Part shown: piece after piece, positions 8,931 through 17,461 of the stretch
How the letters are laid out: every line of letters starts with the position of its first letter
Position numbering within the stretch: position 1 is the first letter of the stretch
Source of the DNA: Treponema sp.
GTDB taxonomy: Bacteria; Spirochaetota; Spirochaetia; Treponematales; Breznakiellaceae
Length of the DNA stretch: 64,000 nt
Direction of reading: 5' to 3'
Assembly (NCBI GenBank): GCA_031267675.1
Contig: JAIRYT010000020.1
Location: forward strand, 1 to 64,000
Position numbers and translations under genes: made by a program
Notes under the pieces: generated by a model
The model's input: only the letters and a program-made list of their open reading frames with translations
What the model was told of the DNA's origin: nothing
The model's database searches: none

Positions 8931-9694
8931 ACGGAAGCAATCTTTTGCTGAGCGCGGATTTTGCCGGAGCGGCGGCCGCCTGGTTTGAACAGCATTACGA
9001 CATGGCGCTTTTTGTCAACGGTTCCGCGGGCGATATGAGCACCCGTTTTACCAGAAGCGGGTGCGGCTTTGAAGAATGCGAACGCTTTGGCCTGCTTGTG
9101 CGGGACGCGGTAGAGAATCTGGCAGCCCTGGATGTTGAAGAGGAAGCGCTGCGGCGCATCAGCCTGACCTATCACCATATGGCGCTTAAACGGGCGGAAA
9201 TACCGGATTTAAAAACGGCGGACGCGGACCTTGCTGCGGCGCTTGACAATCTGGAGAATATAAAGCGCGCGCGGGCAAACGCTCCGCTTTTACGCAAAGC
9301 GGAATCACTGGTAGAAGGCGCCCGGATAAATTTGGTAAAGGCAAAAACAGCGTTGGAAGAAGATGCCAAACGCGCGGACGGAAAACACCCATATCTTGAC
9401 ATCAGGGCGGCATTGTTTACCGTAAATAAAAAAGTAATTGTCTGCTCGCCGTTTGAATTATTTTCAACCCTGGCGCTTCAACTTCGAAAAGACGGGGCGG
9501 AGCTGTTTGGCTATGCCAACGAACTTTACGGATATCTTGCCGACAGGGCGGCGTACGACAACAGCGACTATGAAGCGCTCTTTAGCGTTTTTGCGCGCGG
9601 AGAAGGGGAGCGCTATATAGAAAACATTAAAGCCCTGTTACCGCTTTCCACAAATCCGGAACAGACACGTTCCGGAGTTACTTTGCCGGAATAA
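8924..9694 (+). CDS. neutral ceramidase-family hydrolase, 3' part (-1 frame)
   Basis: The frame continuing the ceramidase-like domain carries CHPTVL just before the nominal GTG at 8924, then LLLSADFAG and NGSAGDMSTRF, the region that holds the catalytic serine in known ceramidases. The frame is open from before 8891, so the joined product of about 444 residues would be a complete domain. Its end overlaps by 17 nt the end of the convergent metallo-hydrolase gene (9678). If it starts at 8924 it lacks the metal-binding half and would be inactive. Confidence 0.75.
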   Translation: MLNGSNLLLSADFAGAAAAWFEQHYDMALFVNGSAGDMSTRFTRSGCGFEECERFGLLVRDAVENLAALDVEEEALRRISLTYHHMALKRAEIPDLKTADADLAAALDNLENIKRARANAPLLRKAESLVEGARINLVKAKTALEEDAKRADGKHPYLDIRAALFTVNKKVIVCSPFELFSTLALQLRKDGAELFGYANELYGYLADRAAYDNSDYEALFSVFARGEGERYIENIKALLPLSTNPEQTRSGVTLPE

Positions 9695-10514
9695 AGCGGT
9701 ATCCGTCTTCCGCCGCCTGTACGGTTCCGATTGCCGGAAACACCAGATGCATTCCCGCGACAGGTATATTGTTCCGTACCGCGTATTCAAGCATGCGTTT
9801 GCGTGTTTCCGCGGCCATGGCAGGATCGCTGTCATAGCTTACGGAAATGTCAGGGCGCGGAAACTGTATGTCCTGGACGTGCATAACGTCGCCCCAAATA
9901 AGAAGGCGGGCGTTTCCGCTCTGCAGCAAAAACGCCGTATGTCCCGGAGTGTGGCCGAACGCGGCAATCGCGCTGATGCCGGGAACAAGTTCGGTCAGGG
10001 CCGCGCCCAACCGGGCGGGGTTAAAGGTACGGATTCTGCCGCTGTATGGCGCCAGGGCCGCAACAGCGCCCGCGTTTATGTTTACGCGGGTCCAGTAATC
10101 CCTTTCCGCTTCCGCCAGAAACACAAGCGCTTTGGAAAAAAGCGCCTTTCCGTCTTTGGACAGGCCGCCGATGTGGTCGCCGTGCAGGTGGGTAAGCAGC
10201 ACCGCGTCCACGTCGCCGGGGCTTACGCCGAGCTTCTTCATGCTGTCAAAAACCGCCCCGCCAAAACCGGTATCAACCAGAACGATGCGCCCCGGCGCTT
10301 TTATCAGAAACGTGTTTGTCGAAGACTGGAAGCCGGGTTTTAGATAGCGCTGTTTAAGCGCGTCGTCGGCTCCCAGAAGAACCTGGGGACGGCCCGCGCC
10401 GGTATTTTCTACCAGCATGTGGACTTCGATACTGCCCAGTTTATAGGTGAAAATACTTTGACCAAAAACTTCTGTCGCGGCCATTCCCAAAAGCAGACAC
10501 ATCATTTTTTTCAT
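9678..10514 (-). CDS. exported metallo-beta-lactamase-fold hydrolase
   Basis: The 278-residue protein starts with a short hydrophobic signal-like segment (MKKMMCLLLGMAATEVFG) and has the MBL metal-binding motif THLHGDHIGG, then GHTPGHTAF and a later WGDVMH aspartate. The family includes lactonases and organophosphate hydrolases; the substrate is not evident. GGAG precedes ATG. The gene lies 40 nt after ptsH on the same strand, so it may be read through from the PTS unit. Confidence 0.87.
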   Translation of the reverse strand: MKKMMCLLLGMAATEVFGQSIFTYKLGSIEVHMLVENTGAGRPQVLLGADDALKQRYLKPGFQSSTNTFLIKAPGRIVLVDTGFGGAVFDSMKKLGVSPGDVDAVLLTHLHGDHIGGLSKDGKALFSKALVFLAEAERDYWTRVNINAGAVAALAPYSGRIRTFNPARLGAALTELVPGISAIAAFGHTPGHTAFLLQSGNARLLIWGDVMHVQDIQFPRPDISVSYDSDPAMAAETRKRMLEYAVRNNIPVAGMHLVFPAIGTVQAAEDGYRFIPAK

Positions 10515-10554
10515 TCGGCACTCCTTTGTTTACACAGCCTTGCGGCATTGCGAA

Positions 10555-10827
10555 TCACTGCAGCGGCGTAAAATTATTTTCCAGCAAAAATACCTTGACC
10601 GCTTCGGCGGCTTCCGATTCGTCTTCGCCGGAAAACGTCATGGTCATTTCTGCGCCCTGTTTAAGGGAAAGCGCCATAACGCCGATGATGCGCTTCGCGT
10701 TTACCATTTTTGCGGGCGTGCCCAGCTGGACATCGCATTTACATTTGGCGGCCATCTTTACCAAAAGTCCGGCAGGACGGGCGTGAAGCCCCAGTTCGTC
10801 ATTTATCACATATCGTTGTTCAATCAT
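10555..10827 (-). CDS. ptsH: phosphocarrier protein HPr
   Basis: HPr carries phosphate from Enzyme I to the EIIA domains. The 90-residue protein has the active site GLHARPA with His15 and Arg17. The position normally occupied by regulatory Ser46 (KSIMG in Firmicute HPr) is Arg46 in NAKRIIGVMAL. Phosphorylation there by an HPr kinase is therefore impossible. It follows ptsI by 32 nt in the same direction and supplies phosphate for the mannose-family EIIA encoded at 5.6 kb. Confidence 0.96.
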   Translation of the reverse strand: MIEQRYVINDELGLHARPAGLLVKMAAKCKCDVQLGTPAKMVNAKRIIGVMALSLKQGAEMTMTFSGEDESEAAEAVKVFLLENNFTPLQ

Positions 10828-10859
10828 TACCAGCCTCCATAAAACCCCGGCGGGGTTTG

Positions 10860-12476
10860 TTATTCCATTTCACGGATACGTTTACGCATATCCAAAATAA
10901 AAGCGGGCGAAACAGACAATTCGTCATATCCCCATTCGATAAAACGGGCCGTCATTTCTTTGTCGGCGGCAAGCTCGCCGCAAATACCCGCCCAGATATG
11001 CGCGCGATGGGCGCTTTCGACTATCATTTTTAACAGTTTAAGCAGGGCGGGGTGGTGTGTGTCAAGAAACTTGTCAAGTTTCGCGCTTTGTCTGTCTATT
11101 GCCAGTGTATACTGGGTAAGATCATTGGTGCCCACGCTAAAAAAATCCGCCTCGGCGGCAAGCTCGCCGGCGCACAGGGCGGCGGCCGGAGTTTCAATCA
11201 TGATTCCCAGTTCGATCTCGCCGGTTGTGATTCCTTCTTTTATCAGCGAATTTTTTGCCTCCGCGGCTATCTCTTTGCAGCGCCGTAATTCCCACAGGCT
11301 CGCAATCATCGGAAACATGACGGCGATTTTGCCGAACGCCGCCGCGCGGTAAAGCGCGCGAAGCTGGGTAACAAACAATTGCGGCATCCGGAAACAGAGC
11401 CGTATCGCCCGCAGCCCGAGCGCGGGGTTTTCTTCCGCTTCGCATCCCAGGTAGGCGGCCTGTTTGTCGGCTCCAATGTCAAGCGTACGGATTACAACCC
11501 GCTTTCCCCCGAGCGCCAGGGCCGCAGCCTTGTACGCTTCAAACTGTTCGTCTTCCGCCGGCGCGGAGTTCCTTCCCAAAAATAAAAATTCGCTTCGAAA
11601 AAGGCCTATCCCTTCCGCGTCTCCTTCAAAAACCGCTTTTAGATCTTCCACGCTGCCAATGTTCGCGGCAAGTTCCACTTTCTTTCCGCTTTTTGTTACC
11701 GTGGGCAGTCCGCGGACGCTTTCCAGTGAATCGGCTTCCGCCTTGTCTTTCCGCGCCCGCTCTTTAAGGCGCTCTTTGACGTTTTTGTCGGGTTCAAGGT
11801 AGATGATCCCTTCGTGACCGTCAACAGCCGCGTCCAGCGCGTTAAATTTTTTATCCAGCGGAATGTCCGCCTGCACGATGGAAGGAATTTTTAAAATACG
11901 GGCCAGAATCGCCGTGTGGGAATTGGTCGAACCGCCGCGCGTTACAAACGCGGCAATATATTTTTTATCAAGCGATAACGTGTCGCTTGGCGTAAGATCA
12001 TCGGCTATAATCACCGAAGCTTCGCCAAGGGTAAAGTCTGTTCGTTTGTTTAAAAGAACGGCGGTAAGGCGGCGGGATATATCGGCTATGTCGGGAGCGC
12101 GGGCCTTCATGTACGGATCGTCCAGTCCGGCAAAAAGCTCGTAAAACTGTCTGCCTGTTTTGTCAACAGCGTACGCGGCGTTGCCGTGTTCGCCGGTAAT
12201 CACCGCTTCAACCGCCTCCAAAAAATCCCCGTCGACAAGCATCATGCGCTGGACATCGATTATCCGGGCTTCTTCTTCGCCAATCTCCCTAAGGGTTTTT
12301 TTATAGATTTCTTCAAGTTGGCCGTCCGCGGTTTTAATGGCCGCCCTGAAAGCCTCCAGCTCCACCCCGCTGTCGGATGCGGGCGTTGCGTCAACCGCGA
12401 GATCCGCTTTTAGGTAGAGGAAGGCTTTTGCGAAGGCCACTCCCGAAAACACCGTTTTTCCGCTAAACTGAATCAT
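10860..12476 (-). CDS. ptsI: phosphoenolpyruvate-protein phosphotransferase (PTS Enzyme I)
   Basis: Enzyme I takes phosphate from PEP and passes it to HPr. The 538-residue length is slightly short of the usual 570 or so but complete. The phosphohistidine loop is GGSTNSHTAILAR, and the PEP-binding TIM barrel has the signature DFFSVGTNDLTQYTLAIDR followed by GICGELAAD. It lies between a Cof-type phosphatase gene (9 nt upstream) and ptsH (downstream), all on the minus strand and probably one transcript. Confidence 0.96.
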   Translation of the reverse strand: MIQFSGKTVFSGVAFAKAFLYLKADLAVDATPASDSGVELEAFRAAIKTADGQLEEIYKKTLREIGEEEARIIDVQRMMLVDGDFLEAVEAVITGEHGNAAYAVDKTGRQFYELFAGLDDPYMKARAPDIADISRRLTAVLLNKRTDFTLGEASVIIADDLTPSDTLSLDKKYIAAFVTRGGSTNSHTAILARILKIPSIVQADIPLDKKFNALDAAVDGHEGIIYLEPDKNVKERLKERARKDKAEADSLESVRGLPTVTKSGKKVELAANIGSVEDLKAVFEGDAEGIGLFRSEFLFLGRNSAPAEDEQFEAYKAAALALGGKRVVIRTLDIGADKQAAYLGCEAEENPALGLRAIRLCFRMPQLFVTQLRALYRAAAFGKIAVMFPMIASLWELRRCKEIAAEAKNSLIKEGITTGEIELGIMIETPAAALCAGELAAEADFFSVGTNDLTQYTLAIDRQSAKLDKFLDTHHPALLKLLKMIVESAHRAHIWAGICGELAADKEMTARFIEWGYDELSVSPAFILDMRKRIREME

Positions 12477-12485
12477 ACCTTCACC

Positions 12486-13319
12486 CTACTGTATTATTTT
12501 GGAAATTGCCACCGCAAGACCGTCTTCGTCATTACTGAGCGTTATCCAGTCCGCTTTTTCTTTGAGCTGGGGAATGGCGTTCCCCATCGCCACCCCAAAA
12601 CCAACCGCTTCGATCATTTCCAGATCGTTAAAATGATCTCCGATTGCCATAATGTTTTCCATTTTGACCCCGGCCCGTTCGGCGACAAACCCCAGTGTAT
12701 GCGCCTTGGAAATACCGGCTTTGACAAACTCAAGGCTCCCGTCGGCGCCCGACACCGTGCTTACCGCGGGCCAGCGGGAAAGGTCCCAGTGGTGTTTCGC
12801 CGCCGCCTCGGCGCTGGGAAAATTGACGGTAAGCTTAAGGACGCCGCCCTTCCATTTGATAAGCGGTTCCGCGTCGGTAATAGGGATGTACCATTTTTCG
12901 CTGTATTCCTCGACCATGCGGGGCATCGTGCCTGTCTCCCAGGCCAGGCCCTTGCTGTCGGTACAGCCCTCGTGCCCAAAACTTGCGTACACCTGCCCGT
13001 CGCAGCTGCGGCATTCGGCAAGCAGTTCAAGGGCGGTTTTTTCGTCAATATTGTGGGTAATGATCAATTCCCGCCTGGGAAGGTAGTACGCCTGCGCGCC
13101 GTTTGCGGTAATAATGTAGGGGAACGCGTCAAAACCCAATTCGTTAAGAAGCCGGGTAAGGGCGTCGGAAAGGTGATTCAGCGCCCTGCCCGTACAGGGT
13201 ACCAGAATCTTGCCCATACGGTACGCTTTTTCAAGCGCGGCGCGGTTCCCCGGACTGATTTCGTTGCTGCTGTTAAGCGTTGTTCCGTCCAAATCAAAGG
13301 CGATAAGGCGTATATTCAA
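12486..13319 (-). CDS. Cof-type HAD-superfamily phosphatase
   Basis: The 277-residue protein begins IRLIAFDLDGTTLNS with the DxDGT nucleophile motif. It ends with the Cof-type GDHFNDLEMIEAVGFGVAMGNA motif that supplies the magnesium-binding aspartates. A C2-type cap lies between. Such enzymes dephosphorylate sugar phosphates and cofactors. The start is TTG at 13319 with AAGGAAA upstream. Being first in the cof-ptsI-ptsH group suggests a role in sugar-phosphate handling, but this is inference. Confidence 0.88.
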   Translation of the reverse strand: MNIRLIAFDLDGTTLNSSNEISPGNRAALEKAYRMGKILVPCTGRALNHLSDALTRLLNELGFDAFPYIITANGAQAYYLPRRELIITHNIDEKTALELLAECRSCDGQVYASFGHEGCTDSKGLAWETGTMPRMVEEYSEKWYIPITDAEPLIKWKGGVLKLTVNFPSAEAAAKHHWDLSRWPAVSTVSGADGSLEFVKAGISKAHTLGFVAERAGVKMENIMAIGDHFNDLEMIEAVGFGVAMGNAIPQLKEKADWITLSNDEDGLAVAISKIIQ

Positions 13320-13411
13320 TGGTTGATTTCCTTATGTCTAATATACCAATAATACCGGATACAGGTACAGTACCGCCGCGCAATTTTTTGTCCGTTTTTG
13401 AGAAAGGTGTA

Positions 13412-13440
13412 TTGACTTTTTTTTTGATTTTTTACATGAT
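13412..13440 (+). promoter_or_regulatory. probable promoter of the tRNA cluster
   Basis: TTGACT at 13412-13417 and CATGAT at 13435-13440 are 17 nt apart. The expected start is about 30 nt before tRNA-His. The -10 has one mismatch at its first base; the region between is T-rich. Confidence 0.5.
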
Positions 13441-13479
13441 TATACCGTCTGGCGCCGGGACTTGTCCACGCGCGGTTAT

Positions 13480-13552
13480 GGTGGATGTAGCTCAGTGGTA
13501 GAGTCCCAGATTGTGGATCTGGTCGTCGCGGGTTCAAACCCCGTCATCCACC
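13480..13552 (+). tRNA. tRNA-His (anticodon GUG)
   Basis: The acceptor GTGGATG pairs with CATCCAC. The extra G at 13480 can pair with discriminator C at 13552, as expected for G-1 of tRNA-His. The anticodon stem CCAGA/TCTGG holds TTGTGGA. CCA is not encoded. First of four tandem tRNA genes. Confidence 0.95.
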
Positions 13553-13566
13553 CGAGTCTCTACCAG

Positions 13567-13640
13567 GCGTCCGTAGCTCAGCTGGATAGAGCGACGGACT
13601 TCGAATCCGTAGGCCGCAGGTTCGAGTCCTGTCGGACGCA
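13567..13640 (+). tRNA. tRNA-Arg (anticodon UCG)
   Basis: The acceptor GCGTCCG pairs with CGGACGC, discriminator A. The anticodon loop CTTCGAA in stem ACGGA/TCCGT gives UCG. The T-loop TTCGAGT is normal. It follows tRNA-His by 14 nt. Confidence 0.95.
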
Positions 13641-13664
13641 GTTTTTTACGGGTCTACATTGTAC

Positions 13665-13737
13665 GGGCCGCTAGCTCAGCTGGTAGAGCAGCAGACTCTT
13701 AATCTGCGGGTCGAAGGTTCGATCCCTTCGCGGCTCA
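13665..13737 (+). tRNA. tRNA-Lys (anticodon CUU)
   Basis: The acceptor GGGCCGC pairs with GCGGCTC (one G-T pair), discriminator A. The anticodon loop CTCTTAA in stem GCAGA/TCTGC gives CUU. The T-loop TTCGATC is normal. Confidence 0.95.
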
Positions 13738-13763
13738 GTAGGGCGTAACAGCCCTTCGTAAAC

Positions 13764-13835
13764 GCGGGAATAGCTCAGTGGTAGAGCGCGACCTTGCCAA
13801 GGTCGATGTCGCGGGTCCGACTCCCGTTTCCCGCT
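13764..13835 (+). tRNA. tRNA-Gly (anticodon GCC)
   Basis: The acceptor GCGGGAA pairs with TTCCCGC, discriminator T. The anticodon loop TTGCCAA in stem CGACC/GGTCG gives GCC. The T-loop is TCCGACT, with C at position 55, so pseudouridine 55 cannot form. Last gene of the cluster. Confidence 0.93.
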
Positions 13836-13840
13836 AATGT

Positions 13841-13877
13841 AAAAAGTCTGAAAACCAACGTTTTTCGGGCTTTTTTA
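13841..13877 (+). terminator. intrinsic terminator after the tRNA cluster
   Basis: AAAAAGTCTGAAAA and TTTTTCGGGCTTTTTT form an imperfect stem with G-T pairing around the loop CCAACG, ending in a T-run a few bases after tRNA-Gly. Confidence 0.7.
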
Positions 13878-13940
13878 TGCCAAACCGGTAAGCCATGCGT
13901 TCCGGGCAGGCTCTGCGGATCCATTCTTGCTACGGAATCC

Positions 13941-13969
13941 TTGATAGTATTGCAAATTCATGCCATACA
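13941..13969 (+). promoter_or_regulatory. possible promoter of the RhuM-family gene
   Basis: TTGATA at 13941-13946 and CATACA at 13964-13969 are 17 nt apart, with AAGGA and ATG shortly after. Both hexamers are imperfect. Confidence 0.4.
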
Positions 13970-13981
13970 AGGAATTAATCC

Positions 13982-15028
13982 ATGTCTAATGACTTAACCA
14001 AATCCAGTTTTCTCATGTATCAGACAGAAGACGGTTTTACAAAAATTGATGTTATGCTGGAAAAAGACACCGTATGGTTGTCCCTTAACCAAATGGCTGA
14101 TTTATTTCAAAGGGATAATTCGACAATTTCACGGCATATAAAAAACATTTTTACGGAGGGCGAGTTAAAACAGGATTCAGTTGTTGCAAATTTTGCAACA
14201 ACTGCGGCAGACGGAAAAACCTATAATGTTACTTATTATAACCTCGATGCTATCATATCAATTGGTTATCGGGTAAAGTCCCTTCGTGGTACCCAATTCC
14301 GGATTTGGGCGGGCGGCATTCTCAAGGAATACCTAAAAAAAGGCTTTGCCATGAATGACGAACTGCTTATGGCTTCGGGAGGGGGAAACTACTTTGACGA
14401 GCTTCTGGAACGGATTAGAAATATCCGTTCCGCGGAAAAAGTTTTCTACAGAAAAATACTTGAAATTTACGCTACCAGTATAGACTATGATCCAGGCGCT
14501 GAACCTGCGCAGCACTTCTTTGCTGCTGTTCAAAATAAAATGCACTTTGCTTCCCATGGGCAAACTGCCGCCGAGGTAATTTCCAACCGGGCTGATGCGG
14601 AAATGGACTTTATGGGCTTAACATCGTGGACAGGTTATTTTCCCAAGAAGCAAGATGCCGAAATTGCCAAGAATTATCTCTCGAAAGACGAAATTGATAC
14701 ATTGAACCGGATAGTAACCCTTTACCTGGATTTTGCCGAATTACAGGCGAAAAGCCAGATACCCATGTACATGAAGGACTGGATAGCAAAACTCGATGAT
14801 TTCCTTAAACTCTCCAACCGCAAACTTTTAACTCACGCCGGAAAAGTCAGTGCTGAAACCGCCAAGAAAAAGGCCGGCTTCGAATATGCCAAATTTAAAA
14901 AACGAACCGACACTATGCTCTCTCCGGTGGAAAAACATTTTTTGGAGTCACTTAAAAAAACCGAAAAGAAACTGCTTGAAAGCCGGGGCAAGGAAGCAGT
15001 AAAAAAATCTTGCCATAAAAACTCTTAA
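13982..15028 (+). CDS. RhuM-family protein (virulence-associated, accessory)
   Basis: The 348-residue protein matches the RhuM family (PF13310 type). The N-terminal part includes VWLSLNQMADLFQRDNSTISRHIKNIF, which looks like a helix-turn-helix segment, then YYNLDAIISIGYRVKSLRGTQFRIWA, the family hallmark. The C-terminal region is lysine-rich and helical (KKTEKKLLESRGKE). RhuM genes were first noted on Salmonella pathogenicity island 3 and are scattered on mobile DNA; their biochemical role is unclear. It is inserted between a tRNA cluster and the flagellar operon, consistent with horizontal gain. Confidence 0.88.
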   Translation: MSNDLTKSSFLMYQTEDGFTKIDVMLEKDTVWLSLNQMADLFQRDNSTISRHIKNIFTEGELKQDSVVANFATTAADGKTYNVTYYNLDAIISIGYRVKSLRGTQFRIWAGGILKEYLKKGFAMNDELLMASGGGNYFDELLERIRNIRSAEKVFYRKILEIYATSIDYDPGAEPAQHFFAAVQNKMHFASHGQTAAEVISNRADAEMDFMGLTSWTGYFPKKQDAEIAKNYLSKDEIDTLNRIVTLYLDFAELQAKSQIPMYMKDWIAKLDDFLKLSNRKLLTHAGKVSAETAKKKAGFEYAKFKKRTDTMLSPVEKHFLESLKKTEKKLLESRGKEAVKKSCHKNS

Positions 15029-15051
15029 CCAGCGCCCCAAGCCTGCCGATA
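15024..15051 (+). promoter_or_regulatory. possible sigma28 promoter of the flgN-flgK operon
   Basis: TTAACCAG at 15024-15031 and GCCGATAT at 15044-15051 are 12 nt apart. The spacing is the same as in the strong flagellin promoter at 28919-28946. The -10 is 7 of 8 to GCCGATAA, the -35 is poor. It overlaps the stop codon of the preceding gene. Confidence 0.4.
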
Positions 15052-15070
15052 TTCGAAGCGGAGGCATTGT

Positions 15071-15553
15071 ATGGACAATTACAAGGCAATGGAAACAGTT
15101 CTGGCGCGGGAAGTTGAACTTTTGGACAGAATTCCTCCTCTGCAAAGTCTTATCCGCGACGCGGTGATCAACCGTGACTGGGCCGATTACGAGATACTCA
15201 TGGAATCGATCGGCGAAATTGGCGAGCGTTTTGGCAGCCTTGAAACAGAGCGGCAGGCCCTGCTGGACACGATATCCGGGAATACCGAACAGGAACAGTT
15301 TTATACCCTTACGGCGCGGCTGCCCGAACGGGAACGAAATGCGCTCGGCACGCTGTACCGCCGCCTTAAAATGGAAACGCTTCAAATAAAACTGGCAAAT
15401 GACGCCTTGATGGAATATTTAAAGGAAGCGCGAAAGGCGGTGGCCGGCGTAATCGAAACGGCATATCCCGAACGGCGCGGAAAGCTCTACACCAAAGACG
15501 GCAGTACGATTGAAGCGGACATGAAAAGCGTCATGATAAACAGGCACTTTTAG
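15071..15553 (+). CDS. flgN: FlgN-like flagellar export chaperone
   Basis: The 160-residue protein is entirely helical and charged and sits 8 nt before flgK. This is the place and size of FlgN, the cytoplasmic chaperone that holds FlgK and FlgL for export through the flagellar type III apparatus. Sequence motifs of FlgN are weak in general, so the call rests on position, length and coiled-coil character (EVELLDRIPPLQSLIRDAVI at the N-terminus). GCGGAGG precedes ATG. Confidence 0.7.
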   Translation: MDNYKAMETVLAREVELLDRIPPLQSLIRDAVINRDWADYEILMESIGEIGERFGSLETERQALLDTISGNTEQEQFYTLTARLPERERNALGTLYRRLKMETLQIKLANDALMEYLKEARKAVAGVIETAYPERRGKLYTKDGSTIEADMKSVMINRHF

Positions 15554-15561
15554 GAGAAAAA

Positions 15562-17442
15562 ATGACTTCTACATTCCAGGGCATAGAAATAGGAAAACGC
15601 GCGGTAGTAGCCCACCAGCAGGCAATCGCCACCACCGGCCACAACCTTTCAAACATGAACACCGAAGGCTATTCGCGGCAGCGGGTCGAGTTTTCCGCGT
15701 TTGAGCCGATTTATTTTCCGGGACTTGAGCGCGAAGAAACCGCCGGGCAGATTGGGCAGGGCGTCGTAATTCAGCGCATCGGCCGGCTTCGCGACGAATT
15801 GCTGGATCAGCAGATTGTCGCGCACAGTTCAACCGAAGGTTACTGGAATGCACGCGATCCCTATATTCAGCAGCTTGACCAGATTTACCACGAGGTCGGC
15901 GAAACCTCGGTGCGCGGACGGCTTGACGCGTTTTGGGACGCCTGGCAGGACCTGGCAAATAATCCCGCCGATACTCCGCCGCGCACCGCCGTCCTTGAAC
16001 GGGGAAAAACCCTTGCCGATTCGCTGGTTAAACGTTTTAGAAGCCTCAAGGGCGTCCAGGATATGGTTGATCAGAACATTGTCATGACGGTACGCCGCAT
16101 CAATGATCTTTCCGGACAAATCGCGGGGCTTAACCGCGATATACAGCGGATTAGCGCGCAGGGTGATAACGCGAATGATCTTCTGGACCGGCGAGATTTA
16201 CTGGTAGACGAGATGTCGTCGTTAATCGACATTACGGTAGACCGCCGGGACCCCGATGAATTTATGGTTCATACTGCGGGTATTATTTTGGTGCAGGGGA
16301 ATATCGGCCGCCAGTTTACGCTTGAAAAAGTTGACGGCCCCGACCCGTATTCCAAAGTTGTCTGGAGCGAAACACAGCAGGAAATGACGTTCCGCGACGG
16401 CAGCCTTGCCGCCCTGTTTGAACTGCGCGATGTCACCATCGAAGACGAAATACGTTCGCTGGATAATCTTACCATGAACCTTATGGATTTGGTAAACGAA
16501 GTTCACCGCAACGCTTACGGACTTAACGGCGTAACCGGCGAGGACTTTTTTGTCCAACGGCCCTTTGTAAATAATATCAACGGTAATTATGACCGTTCAG
16601 GCGACGGTGAATATGATTCCAGCTATATTTTTAGAATAAACGGAACAAATAAACTTGAACCAAACGCCCTTTCGGGTCTTGAAGGCGTAATTACCCTGCC
16701 GGGGCCAAATGAAGACGTAATCGAAGTTCCCTATTATTCCACCGACACCGTAAACGACATTATCATGCGTATAAACAATTCCGGCGCGGAAGTCGCGGCG
16801 CGTTTAAACCGGGACAATATGCTCCAGCTTAAAGGAACTCCGGCAGAAGGATGGGAAAACCCCGATTTTGTTATACGCCACGTTGAAGATTCAGGTTTCT
16901 TTCTGGAAGGGTACGCGGGAATTCTTGGCGGCCGCGGAGAAGAGGGCGCGTATGACTGGAACGGACCTGACGCGGTCAACGCCGTTTCGGGCGGGGCAAA
17001 CCAATACGCGGTCGCGCCCACCGCGCATCCCGCCGGATGGATCGAAATAAATCCGGTGCTGCTGCGCGACGCTTCCGCGATTGCGGCGGGCTTTGGCGAA
17101 AACGGGCGCGCCGCCAACCCGGGGAACGGCGAGGCGGCCGTTGCCATTTCCAGCATTCGCTACACGCCCGTTATGGTAGGAAAGCTCCGTACCTTTGACG
17201 ACTATTTTGCCGACGCGGCGGGACGCATTGGCGAGCTTGGACAACAGGCTATCACCCAGAGGGAAACCCATAACCAGACGATGAAGGGATTAAAGGAACT
17301 GCGCCAGTCGGTTGCCGGTGTAAATATGAACGAAGAACTTTCCGACCTTATACGCTTTCAGCACGGATACAGCGCGGCGGCGCGTTTTATTACGACGGTT
17401 AATTCAATGCTGGACACCTTGATTAACCGCATGGGCGTTTAG
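15562..17442 (+). CDS. flgK: flagellar hook-associated protein 1, FlgK
   Basis: FlgK forms the first hook-filament junction ring. The 626-residue protein has the conserved N-terminal axial motif (IGKRAVVAHQQAIATTGHNL, then SNMNTEGYSRQRV) and a C-terminal axial helix (MNEELSDLIRFQHGYSAAAR, then FITTVNSMLDTLINRMG). Together these assign it clearly. The middle variable domain is of usual size. TAGGAG lies before ATG. The order flgN-flgK-flgL-fliW-csrA matches other treponemes. Confidence 0.96.
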   Translation: MTSTFQGIEIGKRAVVAHQQAIATTGHNLSNMNTEGYSRQRVEFSAFEPIYFPGLEREETAGQIGQGVVIQRIGRLRDELLDQQIVAHSSTEGYWNARDPYIQQLDQIYHEVGETSVRGRLDAFWDAWQDLANNPADTPPRTAVLERGKTLADSLVKRFRSLKGVQDMVDQNIVMTVRRINDLSGQIAGLNRDIQRISAQGDNANDLLDRRDLLVDEMSSLIDITVDRRDPDEFMVHTAGIILVQGNIGRQFTLEKVDGPDPYSKVVWSETQQEMTFRDGSLAALFELRDVTIEDEIRSLDNLTMNLMDLVNEVHRNAYGLNGVTGEDFFVQRPFVNNINGNYDRSGDGEYDSSYIFRINGTNKLEPNALSGLEGVITLPGPNEDVIEVPYYSTDTVNDIIMRINNSGAEVAARLNRDNMLQLKGTPAEGWENPDFVIRHVEDSGFFLEGYAGILGGRGEEGAYDWNGPDAVNAVSGGANQYAVAPTAHPAGWIEINPVLLRDASAIAAGFGENGRAANPGNGEAAVAISSIRYTPVMVGKLRTFDDYFADAAGRIGELGQQAITQRETHNQTMKGLKELRQSVAGVNMNEELSDLIRFQHGYSAAARFITTVNSMLDTLINRMGV

Positions 17443-17461
17443 TCTTTTACAGGAGTGAACA

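Noticed and set aside
8361-9694. Two separate functional genes for the ceramidase-like halves
   Set aside because: Each half lacks essential motifs of the same domain, and the second frame is open before its nominal start, so one split gene is the better reading.
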